A stretch of DNA of 64,000 nucleotides from Flagellimonas nanhaiensis (GCF_003382275.1 NZ_QTJX01000002.1:434001-498000), one strand, 5' to 3'. Positions 1-9,797 are shown, counted from the first letter of the stretch. A program made the numbers and translations. Notes: generated from the sequence alone by a model not told the origin.

Positions 1-47
1 TAAACTGAAAAACTAATTTCTGGAAATTTCATGCTACCTTCACCCGC

Positions 48-2108
48 ATGAAAATTTTCCGCCCATTTCTATTCATATTTTTTACGACCACATTGGTTGC
101 CCAGGAGGTCCAATTAGATTCGGTTACCCAGCTCGATGAAGTCATTGTATTGGAAGACGCCGTTCCCAAAAAAGCTACAGGGATTACAGCCTCATCCATT
201 GTAGGTCCATCAACTTTTGAAAAATTCAATCCGGTGGACATTGCTTCGGCAATTAACCAGATTTCCGGGGTATACATTCTATCTGGAGCACTCAACACCA
301 ATAGGATTACCATTCGCGGTGTAGGCGCAAGAACACCATTTGGAACGGATAAACTTCGATTGTATTTCAATGGCATTCCCGTGACCAATGGTACGGGTTC
401 ATCCACCATTGAAGCATTCGATTTTGAAAACCTGGGTGCCGTGGAAGTCATCAAGGGACCCAAGGGTACCACCTTTGGTGGTAATCTGGGAGGTGCAGTG
501 CTTTTGAACACCTTACCTTCCGAAACCAACCTTACCCGAATCAGCAATTCATTTACGATTGGCTCCTACAATATGTTGAAGGACAACCTTTCCTTCAGCC
601 ATCAAGAAAAAAACTTCAACCTTAGATTGAGTTACAATCATTTGGAAACAGATGGATTCCGACAAAATAACGGGCTTACTAGGGATGGGGTGTTATTGAA
701 TACCAACTTCAACCTAAACGCGAAAAGTGAGTTGGGTATCCTCATCAATTATATTGATTTTAGAGCTCATATCCCCAGTTCACTCAATCAAACCGATTTC
801 TCTGAAAATCCCAGATTGGCCGCTGCCAATTGGTTGGCTGCCCGTGGGTTTGAGGACAATAAATATACCCTCACAGGATTATACCACAACTGGCAGATTA
901 CGGATAAGTTCAAAAACACCACCAGTATTTTTTACACTTATTTGGACCATTACGAACCCAGACCTTTCAATATTTTAGATGAAATCACCAACGGCTATGG
1001 CTTTCGAAGTTTGTTTGAGGGAAATTGGGGGACCTTCAATTACAGTTTTGGCGGAGAACTATACAAAGATGAATACGAATGGAGCACTTACCGTAATCTG
1101 TTCAGGGACAATGATGGTGATGGCAGTCTGCAGGGCAATCAATTAAGTCAAAATAAAGAGTTTCGGACCCAGTTGAACCTTTTTGGCACGCTGATGTATC
1201 CTTTTACTGAGGATTTCTCAGTGCAGTTGGGATTGGGCTTCAACCAAACGGATTACGATTTTAGAGACTTGTTCAACACAGGAGATGAAAATACCTCCGC
1301 AGAACGCAATTTTGACCCCATTCTGCTTCCTAGCGTGGGACTGCAATATCAGTTTGAAAAAGGTCAGCTTTATGCCAATGCTAGCCGAGGGTTTTCCAAT
1401 CCCAGCCTTGAGGAAACTTTAACACCAGATGGAATCATTAATCCTGATATTGCCCAGGAGACCGGTATGAGCTACGAACTGGGTGGACAGTGGCGCCCCA
1501 TTGGCAGAAAACTATCCCTTGGGTTAGCTCTTTATCACATGAACATCAATAATTTGTTGGTCGCGCAACGTGTGGGAGAAGACCAATTTATTGGTCGGAA
1601 TGCCGGGGAGACACGCCACCAGGGACTGGAACTTGATGCCAAATACATTCTGCGTCTCTCTGAAACGTTGGTGCTCTCACCTTACCTGAGTTATACGCTA
1701 AACGACCATAGTTTTGTGGATTTTGTGGATGAGGACAATGACTTTTCAGGCAATCCGCTCACAGGGGTACCCAAGCACCGGGTCAGCTCTGGATTGACAG
1801 TACATCATACCAATGGATTTCGTCTGAACCTTACCCACCAATTTGTGGATGAGATTCCGCTTACAGATGCCAATACCCTGCGCAGTGAATCCTTTAATGT
1901 GTTCCATGCCAAGTTAAATTACCGCAGTCAATTGGGCGACCATTTCTCATTGGGTCTGAATGTAGGAATCAACAACCTTTTCAACACCAACTATGCCCAA
2001 AGTGTATTGATCAATGCAGTAGGGTTTGGAGGCTCGCTCCCACGCTATTTTTATCCTGGCAACGGACGAAACTATTATGGAGGGTTGCGATTGGGGTATT
2101 CCCTATAA
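48..2108 (+). CDS. TonB-dependent outer-membrane receptor
   Basis: This 686-residue protein begins with a signal peptide ending near residue 19 (…TLVAQEV). A plug domain follows (about residues 45-160), with the typical region RLYFNGIPVTNGTGS and the plug-end motif GAVEVIKGPKGTTFGGNLGG. The rest is a beta-barrel rich in aromatic and Asn/Asp strands, ending in the aromatic-rich strand YYGGLRLGYSL. It lacks the N-terminal carboxypeptidase-like domain found in the window's other three TBDRs, so it resembles classic siderophore or ferric-complex receptors. The barrel region FNPSLEETLTPDGIINP and a C-terminal NNLFNTNYAQS are usual for that group. The substrate cannot be read from the sequence; iron-siderophore uptake is an inference. 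It stands alone on the plus strand. Confidence 0.92.
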   Translation: MKIFRPFLFIFFTTTLVAQEVQLDSVTQLDEVIVLEDAVPKKATGITASSIVGPSTFEKFNPVDIASAINQISGVYILSGALNTNRITIRGVGARTPFGTDKLRLYFNGIPVTNGTGSSTIEAFDFENLGAVEVIKGPKGTTFGGNLGGAVLLNTLPSETNLTRISNSFTIGSYNMLKDNLSFSHQEKNFNLRLSYNHLETDGFRQNNGLTRDGVLLNTNFNLNAKSELGILINYIDFRAHIPSSLNQTDFSENPRLAAANWLAARGFEDNKYTLTGLYHNWQITDKFKNTTSIFYTYLDHYEPRPFNILDEITNGYGFRSLFEGNWGTFNYSFGGELYKDEYEWSTYRNLFRDNDGDGSLQGNQLSQNKEFRTQLNLFGTLMYPFTEDFSVQLGLGFNQTDYDFRDLFNTGDENTSAERNFDPILLPSVGLQYQFEKGQLYANASRGFSNPSLEETLTPDGIINPDIAQETGMSYELGGQWRPIGRKLSLGLALYHMNINNLLVAQRVGEDQFIGRNAGETRHQGLELDAKYILRLSETLVLSPYLSYTLNDHSFVDFVDEDNDFSGNPLTGVPKHRVSSGLTVHHTNGFRLNLTHQFVDEIPLTDANTLRSESFNVFHAKLNYRSQLGDHFSLGLNVGINNLFNTNYAQSVLINAVGFGGSLPRYFYPGNGRNYYGGLRLGYSL

Positions 2109-2314
2109 TTAGTGCCAAACAATAATATGTTCTTTTGGGTATTGCTTTTTTTCGACAATCAAAAATCCAACTCTTTGTTTATTAAGCCATAGTTTTCATT
2201 CATAAATTGAAACGGGGCGTCCATGAACCCAAAATGGCTTCCGCTAAATTCACTGGGGAAAAAGTAAGAGATATTTTAAAAATTGTGTTGTTAACCAATT
2301 TAAAATCATCTCTC

Positions 2315-4120
2315 ATGAAAAAAATATTCCTATTCACAATCTTTTTTGTTTTTGGTTTGGCAAGTACACAAACTATGCAGGCCCAGTTGTTGAAAAAAAT
2401 TAAAAAGAAGACCGAAAAAAAAATTGAAAATACTGTTGATGGTAAAAACAATTCAAAAAAGTCAACTCCCAAAGTCAACAATGAAAACTCATCCAAAGAT
2501 ATTTCTTCCAGTAAATCAACCAAAACTACCATTCCAAAAAAAACAACCAGCAGTAGTACTGGAGATGCTCCCCCTTCATGGGTTGATACTAGTAGGGCAA
2601 GGAATGCTTTCTGGAAAGAGGAAATTGCCCAAAAACTGTTGAACGTCACGGGTGTGGAACCCTACAAGAGCAGTTTTGCTTGGAATAAAGCTAAGAGTTT
2701 TACGGAAGGATACAACTCAATAAAGGAAACAATAGCAAAAGCGGAACGGCCAGATGTCGCAGCCGATCTCGTAGATTTTATTGACCTTCTCTTAGACCCA
2801 GAAGAGTTTGATACCAGATTGGCCGATTTCAATGAAAAAATGGAAGGGCCTTTTTCCTCTACAAATTTCTGGAAGGAAACCAAAAAAACCATCTTAGAAT
2901 GGAAAAAAGTGGCATTGGACTGGAAACAATCTCCAGCAGTTCACTTCAACAGAGAGGGTATTCCCTTTGAAACGAGTGTGGATTATCTTCATTCCGTTAC
3001 CATTGATACCATTTCCAACGAGGATTACTTCGATTTGAAATTTGATATAGTAGATGGTAAAGAACCCAAGTTTTTACGTTTTACCACAATCATGGACCTA
3101 CACAAAAAGGAATATGAAGGTGACGGTTTTAAAATTTCCGCATTGGATGATGGATATTACGTTGTTACTATTGATAAAGCCTACAGAGTAGTGTTTGGAC
3201 CTAACGCAAAAGGGGCTAAAAAAATTGAAGATTCTTTAGGTCCCGTTTTCCCGGAAAGCTCTATGGATGATTGTGTAGTATGTGCCGAAATTACAGGGAC
3301 AACCGGAAGTATATTGATGACAACCGAAGGTAAACCCACAAAATCAAAAGGAATTGATTTTTATAAAGGGGATGAGCCCTGGGATGGAATCTCCCCAATC
3401 TATGCAAGATTCGTGCTACCTGAAACACCTGAAAACATACGTTCAAAAACAAATCCATGGACTAAAAAAGACATCTATTTGCGTTGGTATGTAAAAGGAG
3501 AAAAAGAAAATATACAAATGGGGTGGAGTCCAGATGATATTGCCAATGCAAAAGACCCTACGTTCTGGTATAGAATGTATGATGGTGTTGACAAACAGAT
3601 ACTGCCCCCAAGAACTTTTGAATATTTGCACTATGTCCTGATGCGCAAGGGAGCAGGTGAGTATACAGTAGTGGGCCAACTCTTTATGAAGGAAAGGGAT
3701 GACCCAACGGGTCGGTCTGAGAAAATCCTAGCAGTCGGAGAAAAGCCGGTGAATCTTTCCGCTAGCGCCTATAAAAAACTTTTTGTAAACCCAAAAGTGG
3801 GTATAGGAGCCTATAGACCTCCTAAGTACACAGGTGCCGCCAATGCTTCTATAAAAGCAGCTGTGAGAAAAATGTACCCAAATGTTAAAAGCACCTATAT
3901 GTCAGAAAACAATGAATGGAAATGGGTTCTACATCCCATTACGGGAGTCAGGATGTACCAAGTAAATCATGGAGTTGTGACAATAGTTGACCTCAATGAA
4001 GAGAAAAGGAAAGGAGGTTTCTATATCAAATTGACCGCCAAAAAAGACGGAGCGGTATACTCTATTGTGGGGGAAGAAGAATATATAGAAACTTCTATGC
4101 AAAACTTCAATATCAATTGA
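2315..4120 (+). CDS. Secreted protein of unknown function with Ser/Lys/Thr-rich linker
   Basis: I do not recognise a family for this 601-residue protein. I chose the ATG at 2315 because it opens a clean signal peptide (MKKIFLFTIFFVFGLAS…QAQ); an in-frame upstream ATG at 2207 would only add a non-signal extension. After cleavage there is a very basic, low-complexity stretch (about residues 27-90) of Lys, Ser, Thr and Asn that looks like a disordered linker. A soluble part follows, with alternating charged and aromatic segments and no obvious catalytic motif. A stem-loop terminator lies just downstream, so it is probably transcribed alone. It is likely periplasmic or surface exposed. Confidence 0.75.
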   Translation: MKKIFLFTIFFVFGLASTQTMQAQLLKKIKKKTEKKIENTVDGKNNSKKSTPKVNNENSSKDISSSKSTKTTIPKKTTSSSTGDAPPSWVDTSRARNAFWKEEIAQKLLNVTGVEPYKSSFAWNKAKSFTEGYNSIKETIAKAERPDVAADLVDFIDLLLDPEEFDTRLADFNEKMEGPFSSTNFWKETKKTILEWKKVALDWKQSPAVHFNREGIPFETSVDYLHSVTIDTISNEDYFDLKFDIVDGKEPKFLRFTTIMDLHKKEYEGDGFKISALDDGYYVVTIDKAYRVVFGPNAKGAKKIEDSLGPVFPESSMDDCVVCAEITGTTGSILMTTEGKPTKSKGIDFYKGDEPWDGISPIYARFVLPETPENIRSKTNPWTKKDIYLRWYVKGEKENIQMGWSPDDIANAKDPTFWYRMYDGVDKQILPPRTFEYLHYVLMRKGAGEYTVVGQLFMKERDDPTGRSEKILAVGEKPVNLSASAYKKLFVNPKVGIGAYRPPKYTGAANASIKAAVRKMYPNVKSTYMSENNEWKWVLHPITGVRMYQVNHGVVTIVDLNEEKRKGGFYIKLTAKKDGAVYSIVGEEEYIETSMQNFNIN

Positions 4121-4143
4121 TTTCTTATCCAAATCTTGTTGAA

Positions 4144-4170
4144 GAACCCGCTTTTAGCGGGTTCTTTTTG
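4144..4170 (+). terminator. Rho-independent terminator after the 2315-4120 gene
   Basis: The 8-bp perfect stem GAACCCGC / GCGGGTTC with a 5-nt loop is followed by TTTTT. It sits 23 nt after the stop codon. Confidence 0.9.
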
Positions 4171-4201
4171 TGTCACTTTCAATCACGTTAGGTGGTTTTA
4201 C

Positions 4202-4233
4202 TTTGGATATTCCTGCGGGATTGGGTAGGTTTA
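4202..4233 (+). promoter_or_regulatory. Candidate Bacteroidota promoter for the metallophosphoesterase gene
   Basis: TTTG (4202-4205) is separated by 20 nt from TAGGTTTA (4226-4233). This matches the Bacteroidota -33 TTTG / -7 TAnnTTTG pattern with one mismatch in the -7 box. Transcription would start near 4240, just upstream of the ATG at 4256. Confidence 0.5.
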
Positions 4234-4234
4234 T

Positions 4235-4255
4235 GTCACTAAACCAAAAAGTGAC
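4235..4255 (+). promoter_or_regulatory. Small inverted repeat abutting the start codon
   Basis: GTCACT (4235-4240) and AGTGAC (4250-4255) form a perfect 6-bp inverted repeat around a 9-nt A-rich loop. The ATG follows immediately at 4256. It could be an operator or a 5'-UTR hairpin covering the ribosome-binding region; the role is inferred only from position. Confidence 0.45.
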
Positions 4256-5242
4256 ATGAAAACTCGTCTCCTCCTATTCTGCTCCGTTCTTTTTCTTTTC
4301 AACTGCAAGGTCAACAATGAGCCTACGCCAAAAGAGCCTGTATCACAATTTGAACATGATGTTCCCGAAGGGCCCAAACCTTGGACCAGTGATGTTTTTG
4401 AAGAAGGAGAAGAAGATTTCACCTTTGGTATCATTTCCGACCTTAATGGTGGGGAGCGCGAAGGTGTCTACAGCACTGCAGTGGCTCAATTGAATATGTT
4501 GGAACCCACTTTTGTACTCAGTGTTGGAGACCTTATTGATGGCGGCACTGAAGACCCCGAGCAACTGACCAAAGAATGGGATTCTTTTGACCAACGCACA
4601 GCCAAACTCAATATGCCATTCTTTTACCTAGGGGGTAATCACGACCTTACCAACCCCATAATGCGTGAATTCTGGAAAAATCGTCTGGGTCCACGTTACT
4701 ACCACTTTGTTTACAAAGATGTATTGTTTCTGATGATGGATTCCGAAGATTACACCGAGGAACGTATGATGGAAATCTACAAGGCCCGAGCCATTGCATT
4801 GAAAATCATTAAAGGAGAAATGGAGGGTACATACGAGGAATCTGAATACTACCACATGCCAGAACGCAGATTGGGCGCCATGGGACAGGAACAATTGGAC
4901 TATTATAAAGCAGTGCTTGAAAAATATCCTGAGGTTAAATGGACTTTTGTGCTCATGCACAAACCCCTTTGGATGCGCGAAGATGACAAAGGTCTGGGTA
5001 AATTGGAGGCATTGTTAGCGGACCGCCCCTATACGGTAATCAATGGACATTTTCATTCTTTCTCCCACCAAGTGCGAAACAACAGGAGCTATACCATTTT
5101 GGGCACTACGGGTGGTGCCCAACACGAAGGAGACTCCCTCTCCTTTGACCATATTACCCTGGTGCGCATGGCCAAAACGCCTGTTGTCTCTCATATTAAA
5201 ATGGAAGGCATTTTGGACGAAACCGGGAATTTGCCAAAATAA
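4256..5242 (+). CDS. Calcineurin-like metallophosphoesterase lipoprotein
   Basis: This 328-residue protein starts with a lipoprotein signal whose lipobox (LFNC) puts the acylated Cys near residue 17. The mature part carries the metallophosphoesterase motif series: FGIISDLNGG (motif I, with Asn in place of the usual His), LSVGDLIDGG (motif II), LGGNHDL (motif III), LMHKPLW (motif IV) and INGHFH (motif V). The fold uses two metal ions to hydrolyse phosphate esters, but the substrate is unknown. It is presumably anchored in the envelope, facing the periplasm or the outside. The next gene follows after 50 nt and may be co-transcribed. Confidence 0.88.
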   Translation: MKTRLLLFCSVLFLFNCKVNNEPTPKEPVSQFEHDVPEGPKPWTSDVFEEGEEDFTFGIISDLNGGEREGVYSTAVAQLNMLEPTFVLSVGDLIDGGTEDPEQLTKEWDSFDQRTAKLNMPFFYLGGNHDLTNPIMREFWKNRLGPRYYHFVYKDVLFLMMDSEDYTEERMMEIYKARAIALKIIKGEMEGTYEESEYYHMPERRLGAMGQEQLDYYKAVLEKYPEVKWTFVLMHKPLWMREDDKGLGKLEALLADRPYTVINGHFHSFSHQVRNNRSYTILGTTGGAQHEGDSLSFDHITLVRMAKTPVVSHIKMEGILDETGNLPK

Positions 5243-5292
5243 TATCCCTATATCCATTGAGGGTGCTAGTGGCAAACAAAGAAATCATCAAT

Positions 5293-5835
5293 ATGAATAA
5301 GACAAGGTTATTTATCTTTTTTATGGTTCTTTCGGGAATATTTTTTTCCTGTAATCAAGAAAAACAAAATCAAGCTGATTTAGAGCTTATAGAATCGGGA
5401 TGGAAATCGGTATACCAAAATGATGAGAACGGAAATCGACTAGCAGGAAGTATAGATTCTTTAATAGTTGGGATTAGAAATGGGTACGATGTAAGAGTAG
5501 GCTGGGGCTGGGAAAGAGAAAGAGCAGATTCTATTCTTCGGCTCGAGCATATGGCAGAGCCCTTGTTCCTAACTGTAATTCAGGAAAAAAATGTTACTGC
5601 TGTTATTGATGCGCATCCCTTATTACAAAGCTATATTGATGTGGATAATCAAAAAATTGGGGAGGGAGGACACATTTGGCAGTGTGTTTTAACCACTAAA
5701 GGTACTTTTAATGCGCAGGTCCATAATCGTTCAACAGGTGAATTGATCAAAGACTGGCCTCAACGACATAAAATGACTTGGTTTCTAGAATACCCGTCTA
5801 ATAAAGCCAAGGAAAATAAACCATTATTTAGATGA
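5293..5835 (+). CDS. Small lipoprotein, paralogue of the next gene
   Basis: No known family is recognised in these 180 residues. The ATG at 5293 gives a good lipoprotein signal (…SGIFFSC, Cys near residue 20); the in-frame ATG at 5257 lies in poor signal context. The mature region contains GWKSVYQNDENGNRLAGS…SLIVGIRNGYDVRVGWGW. This aligns by eye with KWELVYENDAEGAVVTGE…DLISAIQNGQNIRIYF in the following gene, so the two are tandem paralogues. Stop and start overlap as ATGA (5832-5835), which points to translational coupling. The role is unknown. Confidence 0.75.
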   Translation: MNKTRLFIFFMVLSGIFFSCNQEKQNQADLELIESGWKSVYQNDENGNRLAGSIDSLIVGIRNGYDVRVGWGWERERADSILRLEHMAEPLFLTVIQEKNVTAVIDAHPLLQSYIDVDNQKIGEGGHIWQCVLTTKGTFNAQVHNRSTGELIKDWPQRHKMTWFLEYPSNKAKENKPLFR

Positions 5836-6296
5836 AAACATTTCTTACAATCCTAATCATATTCGTTTCAACTTTTTGTTACTCACAAGATAAATGGGAA
5901 TTGGTTTATGAAAATGATGCTGAGGGAGCAGTTGTCACGGGAGAACTAAACGATTTGATATCAGCAATCCAAAACGGACAGAACATTCGAATCTATTTTA
6001 AAATGGCAAGACGTAGCAATCCGGAAATTTATGTAGAACACACCGCCTTGGTTAAGTTCACTACTGTAATGAATTCGCCCAATGGTCAATTCGTTACCGG
6101 TCAAATTGACCCAATAGTGGGTCAGATTCCAGATTATGAAAAGGGATTGGTACTGCTCAAGGAAAATTTGGAGTGGTCCCTGATTGCATCAAGTAATGGT
6201 AACAATGATACGATGACCAGAGATGTAATCACTGGAGAAATTGTTGGGCACAAAATAGTGAAATGGGGCACAAAATGGTTCGTAGAAAAAAGATAG
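5832..6296 (+). CDS. Small secreted protein, paralogue of the preceding lipoprotein
   Basis: This 154-residue protein has an N-terminal signal peptide (…FVSTFCYSQD). There is a Cys near the cleavage site, but the SQD context suits signal peptidase I better than a lipobox. The domain shared with the upstream gene covers most of the mature chain: VYENDAEG, an Ile/Asn-Gly segment, and a C-terminal Trp-rich part ending KWGTKWFVEK, matching the upstream MTWFLEYPS region. The 4-bp ATGA overlap with the upstream gene supports one operon. Function unknown. Confidence 0.75.
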   Translation: MKTFLTILIIFVSTFCYSQDKWELVYENDAEGAVVTGELNDLISAIQNGQNIRIYFKMARRSNPEIYVEHTALVKFTTVMNSPNGQFVTGQIDPIVGQIPDYEKGLVLLKENLEWSLIASSNGNNDTMTRDVITGEIVGHKIVKWGTKWFVEKR

Positions 6297-6524
6297 TCGA
6301 CCCCTAGAATGACAAAAACCATTATGGAAGGATACTGTTGAACTGTCTTTCAGTACAACAATAACCATTATGCATCATATTAGAGTTATATGGATATGCT
6401 TTATACCTATATAACCAAGTTGGCTACAATAAAAAATTAGTTAAGGCTATTTTCTCAAACGAAGTTTTCTTTTGATGCCAGTTTTTGCTAGCTTAGGGAA
6501 ATCGTAACCGACACTCATCCTCTT
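6297..6524. other. Intergenic stretch with no recognised element
   Basis: About 230 AT-rich bases upstream of the Asp-box gene. I see no RNA gene, strong hairpin or open reading frame. A TAGCTTAG near 6489 loosely resembles a -7 box, but a TTTG at proper spacing is missing. Confidence 0.5.
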
Positions 6525-9500
6525 ATGAAAACAACTATCCTTGGTTTCCTAGCTTTTATTCTTTTTCTACCTACCAATACTTCTGCTCAGCAGCTTTCTG
6601 CCAAGCAGATGGATCAATTGAAATTCCGACATATTGGTCCTGTCGGCAACCGGATTATCTCCGTCACCGGTGCTGCAGGAGATCCTATGACCTATTACGT
6701 GGGTGCAGCTTCAGGAGGTATTTGGAAAACGGTGGATGGCGGCCTAAACTGGAAGCCTGTTTTCGATAAACAACGTGTGCATTCGATCGGAGCGCTTGCA
6801 TTGGCCCCCAGTGAACCGGAGGTAGTTTACGCCGGAACGGGTGAGTCTTTTATTCGATCTAATGTTTCTATTGGAAATGGTGTTTGGCGCTCTACCGATG
6901 GAGGAGCCAACTGGACGCATCTCGGACTCGAGAATACGGGAAGAATCAGTCGAATTATTGTGCATCCCACAAATCCAGAAGTCGCTTATGTTGCTGCCTT
7001 AGGGCATGGCTATACGCCGCAACAGGAACGCGGTATATACAAGACTACCGATGGTGGTAAAACCTGGAAGCAGGTACTCCATGTCGATAAACGTACAGGG
7101 GCTTCGGATTTGGTCATGGATCCATTTAATCCTCGGATTCTCTTTGCGGGAATGTGGTCCTTGGAAATTCGTCCTTGGACCCGAAAAAGTGGTGGTCCTG
7201 GAGGTGGGATATACCGATCACTTGACGGTGGTGAAACCTGGGAAAAATTGAAAGGCAAAGGATTGCCAAAAGGAGAAGTGGGTAAGATTGCCTTGGCGAT
7301 GACACCCGCCCAACAAGGAAGGCTTTATGCTTTGATCGAAACTGGAGATGGCATCCCGCTGGATGGTGAACCAACAAATACCGGGGAGCTCTGGCGTTCA
7401 GAAAACAGAGGAAATACATTTGCCCTGATCAATTCAGATAGAGACCTGACAGGCCGTGGGGCTTACTATACGCGATGCACAGCATCACCTGACAATCCCA
7501 ACGAAATATATTTCTTCTCCGCAGCGTATGCTACGAGTATTGATGGTGGAAAAACCGCTACCTTGGCGAAACCTGGAACCGCTCCCAACTGGGACCATCA
7601 TGAAATGTGGGTAGATCCCACCAATGGTAATCGGCAGATTGTAGTGGGTGATGGTGGACTGTCCATTAGCCATAACCGTGGGAAATCCTGGCATAGGGTA
7701 CAATTACCCGTAGCTCAACTGTATCATGTAACTACGGACACAGCAATACCATATAATGTGCTCACGAACCGGCAGGATGGCCCTTCCATGAAAGGCCCAA
7801 GTAGAAGTCGTATGCAAAGCTTTTTTGGCGGTTTTATTCCTACGGGTATGTGGCACGATGTGGGAGGTGGAGAAAGTGGTTTCGCTACCGCTGACCCGAC
7901 CGATCCAAATATCGTTTGGTCCAGCGCATCAGGATTTGGTGCTTTGGGAGGCGTAGTCACACGATTTAATGAAGAAACCGGGCAGTTTAGACAGGTGGAA
8001 GTATGGCCTGAACTGACGGCAGGTATGCCCGCTGCGGACGTCAAATACCGTTTCCAGTGGACATTTCCATTGCTTATCTCACCACATGACAACAACACAG
8101 TTTATGTGGCAAGTCAATATGTACATCGAACCACAAATGGCGGACAGAGCTGGGAAATTGTCAGCCCCGACCTTAGCCTTAACGACCCGAGTAAGCAACA
8201 GTTTTCAGGAGGGTTAACCGGAGACAATATCGGCGTGGAATATGCCAACGTGGTTTATGCACTGGAAGAATCCCCGCTGAAGCAAGGCCTGTTATGGGCA
8301 GGTACCAATGACGGTTTGGTGCATATGAGTCGGGACAATGGTGCTAATTGGACCAATGTGACGGCTAAAATCCCTGGAATGCCCACATACGGAGCCGTGC
8401 GGAATATTGAGGCTTCCAAACATGCCGAGGGCACAGTGTATCTGACGGTAGATGCGCACGAGATGGGAGACTTTACTCCATATGTCTACAAGAGCACCAA
8501 TTATGGTACGAGCTGGACTAAAATCACAAATGGGATTCAACGTGGCAAGTTAAGCTATTGTCGAATGATCAAGGAGGATCCGATAAATCCCAATTTACTG
8601 TATTTAGGTACCGAAAATGCTTTGTATTTCTCCTTGGATAAAGGTGCTAGTTGGCAATCTCTTATGACCAACCTACCTTCCAGTCCTATGTATTGGATGG
8701 ATATTCCAGAACATTTTAATGATTTGGTGGTGGGCACTTATGGCCGTGGTATTTGGATTCTAGATGATTTGACCCCTCTTCAGCAATTCACTGCCGAAGT
8801 GAAGAATTCAGCCATGCACCTCTTTAATCCAAAGGATGCTTACCGATTGCAACCGGTCTCTATGGTGATGCAGTTCTTCAAAGAAGCTTCTTTTGGTGAT
8901 GACCCGCCAGCTGGCACATCGCTTCATTACTGGCAATCAGGGGAAGTGAAAGACAGTGTTTCCCTAATGATAGCCGATGCGAATGGCAAAACAATCAGAA
9001 CCCTTAAACACAAAGGTAAACCGGGTATTAATCGTGTATGGTGGGACTTTAAGGAAGATCCAAGCACAAAGCTGGTTTTGCGCACCAAACCCTTGTATGC
9101 TCCGTGGATTCAATTATCAGAAAAAAGAACCCGAAAGTCGCTGGTGCCCCCCATGTCTTTATTAGCTAGTCCAGGAACGTACACGGTGAGCCTTAAAGTA
9201 GGCGATGAAATGCAAAATCAAAGTTTTAGATTGCTGAAAGACCCCAATACTGAGGGCAGTCTAAGTGATATAGCAGCCCAAAAAGAACTTCTGGATAAAA
9301 TCTGGGTTGATTATGAGGCGATTTCCAAAACGGTGAATGAGGCAGAAAAAATACGTAGACAACTGAAAGATATGCTTCCGCTACTTGAAGGCGAGAGGGC
9401 CGATCAAGTGAAAAAACTCGATAGTACAGCGACGGAATTAGAGAATAAGATGATCCAACTGAAGCATACGGGCAAGGGGCAGGATGTGATTCGATTACCG

Positions 9501-9719
9501 GGCATGCTCATGGAAAAATTGGGCTATCTGGCAACTACCATTGCTGTTGCTGACTTTAAACCGGCAGATCAGTATGTGGAAGTATATCAGAAACTTCATA
9601 CGGAGTGGACAATAGTTCAACAAGCTTGGAACCAATTTAAAAAAGAAGAAGTAGCAACCTTTCAGAATACCATGCAGAGTAATGCCGTAGGGCCATTGAT
9701 TATAAGTTCAGAGGAGTAG
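6525..9719 (+). CDS. Secreted Asp-box (sortilin/VPS10-like) beta-propeller protein
   Basis: This 1064-residue protein has a signal peptide ending …NTSAQQ near residue 22. About nine Asp-box motifs (S/T-x-D/N-x-G-x-x-W) span the first 730 residues, for example VDGGLNW, TDGGANW, TDGGKTW, LDGGETW, NRGKSW, TNGGQSW, RDNGANW, TNYGTSW and LDKGASW. This is the hallmark of sortilin/VPS10-type and sialidase-like propellers. After GTYGRGIWILDD comes a beta-sandwich-like part and then a charged, probably coiled-coil C-terminus (about residues 915-1060). Such proteins are often labelled glycosyl hydrolase, but I see no sialidase Arg-triad evidence, so the enzymatic role is open. It probably acts in the periplasm or outside the cell, and no T9SS tail is evident. 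The gene stands alone. Confidence 0.85.
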   Translation: MKTTILGFLAFILFLPTNTSAQQLSAKQMDQLKFRHIGPVGNRIISVTGAAGDPMTYYVGAASGGIWKTVDGGLNWKPVFDKQRVHSIGALALAPSEPEVVYAGTGESFIRSNVSIGNGVWRSTDGGANWTHLGLENTGRISRIIVHPTNPEVAYVAALGHGYTPQQERGIYKTTDGGKTWKQVLHVDKRTGASDLVMDPFNPRILFAGMWSLEIRPWTRKSGGPGGGIYRSLDGGETWEKLKGKGLPKGEVGKIALAMTPAQQGRLYALIETGDGIPLDGEPTNTGELWRSENRGNTFALINSDRDLTGRGAYYTRCTASPDNPNEIYFFSAAYATSIDGGKTATLAKPGTAPNWDHHEMWVDPTNGNRQIVVGDGGLSISHNRGKSWHRVQLPVAQLYHVTTDTAIPYNVLTNRQDGPSMKGPSRSRMQSFFGGFIPTGMWHDVGGGESGFATADPTDPNIVWSSASGFGALGGVVTRFNEETGQFRQVEVWPELTAGMPAADVKYRFQWTFPLLISPHDNNTVYVASQYVHRTTNGGQSWEIVSPDLSLNDPSKQQFSGGLTGDNIGVEYANVVYALEESPLKQGLLWAGTNDGLVHMSRDNGANWTNVTAKIPGMPTYGAVRNIEASKHAEGTVYLTVDAHEMGDFTPYVYKSTNYGTSWTKITNGIQRGKLSYCRMIKEDPINPNLLYLGTENALYFSLDKGASWQSLMTNLPSSPMYWMDIPEHFNDLVVGTYGRGIWILDDLTPLQQFTAEVKNSAMHLFNPKDAYRLQPVSMVMQFFKEASFGDDPPAGTSLHYWQSGEVKDSVSLMIADANGKTIRTLKHKGKPGINRVWWDFKEDPSTKLVLRTKPLYAPWIQLSEKRTRKSLVPPMSLLASPGTYTVSLKVGDEMQNQSFRLLKDPNTEGSLSDIAAQKELLDKIWVDYEAISKTVNEAEKIRRQLKDMLPLLEGERADQVKKLDSTATELENKMIQLKHTGKGQDVIRLPGMLMEKLGYLATTIAVADFKPADQYVEVYQKLHTEWTIVQQAWNQFKKEEVATFQNTMQSNAVGPLIISSEE

Positions 9720-9797
9720 TCCTCACAGATTTCAGGTAATTAAGTGATGGTTGGATTTCTGTCTGGGCATTTCCTATGGAAATGTCTGGAACTAAAT

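Noticed and set aside
29-547. 172-residue open frame on the minus strand opposite the first TBDR
   Set aside because: It lies fully antisense to a well-supported receptor gene and shows no protein-like motif; a shadow frame.
2207-2314. Longer start for the 2315-4120 gene
   Set aside because: The extra 36 residues lack signal character and would put the hydrophobic signal inside the protein.
6525-9719. Sialidase or glycoside hydrolase activity for the Asp-box protein
   Set aside because: Asp-boxes are structural; I could not identify the Arg triad and nucleophile Tyr/Glu, so only the fold is called.
9768-9784. CATTTCC-TAT-GGAAATG hairpin as a terminator of the Asp-box gene
   Set aside because: The stem is only 7 bp, AT-rich, and no T-run follows.
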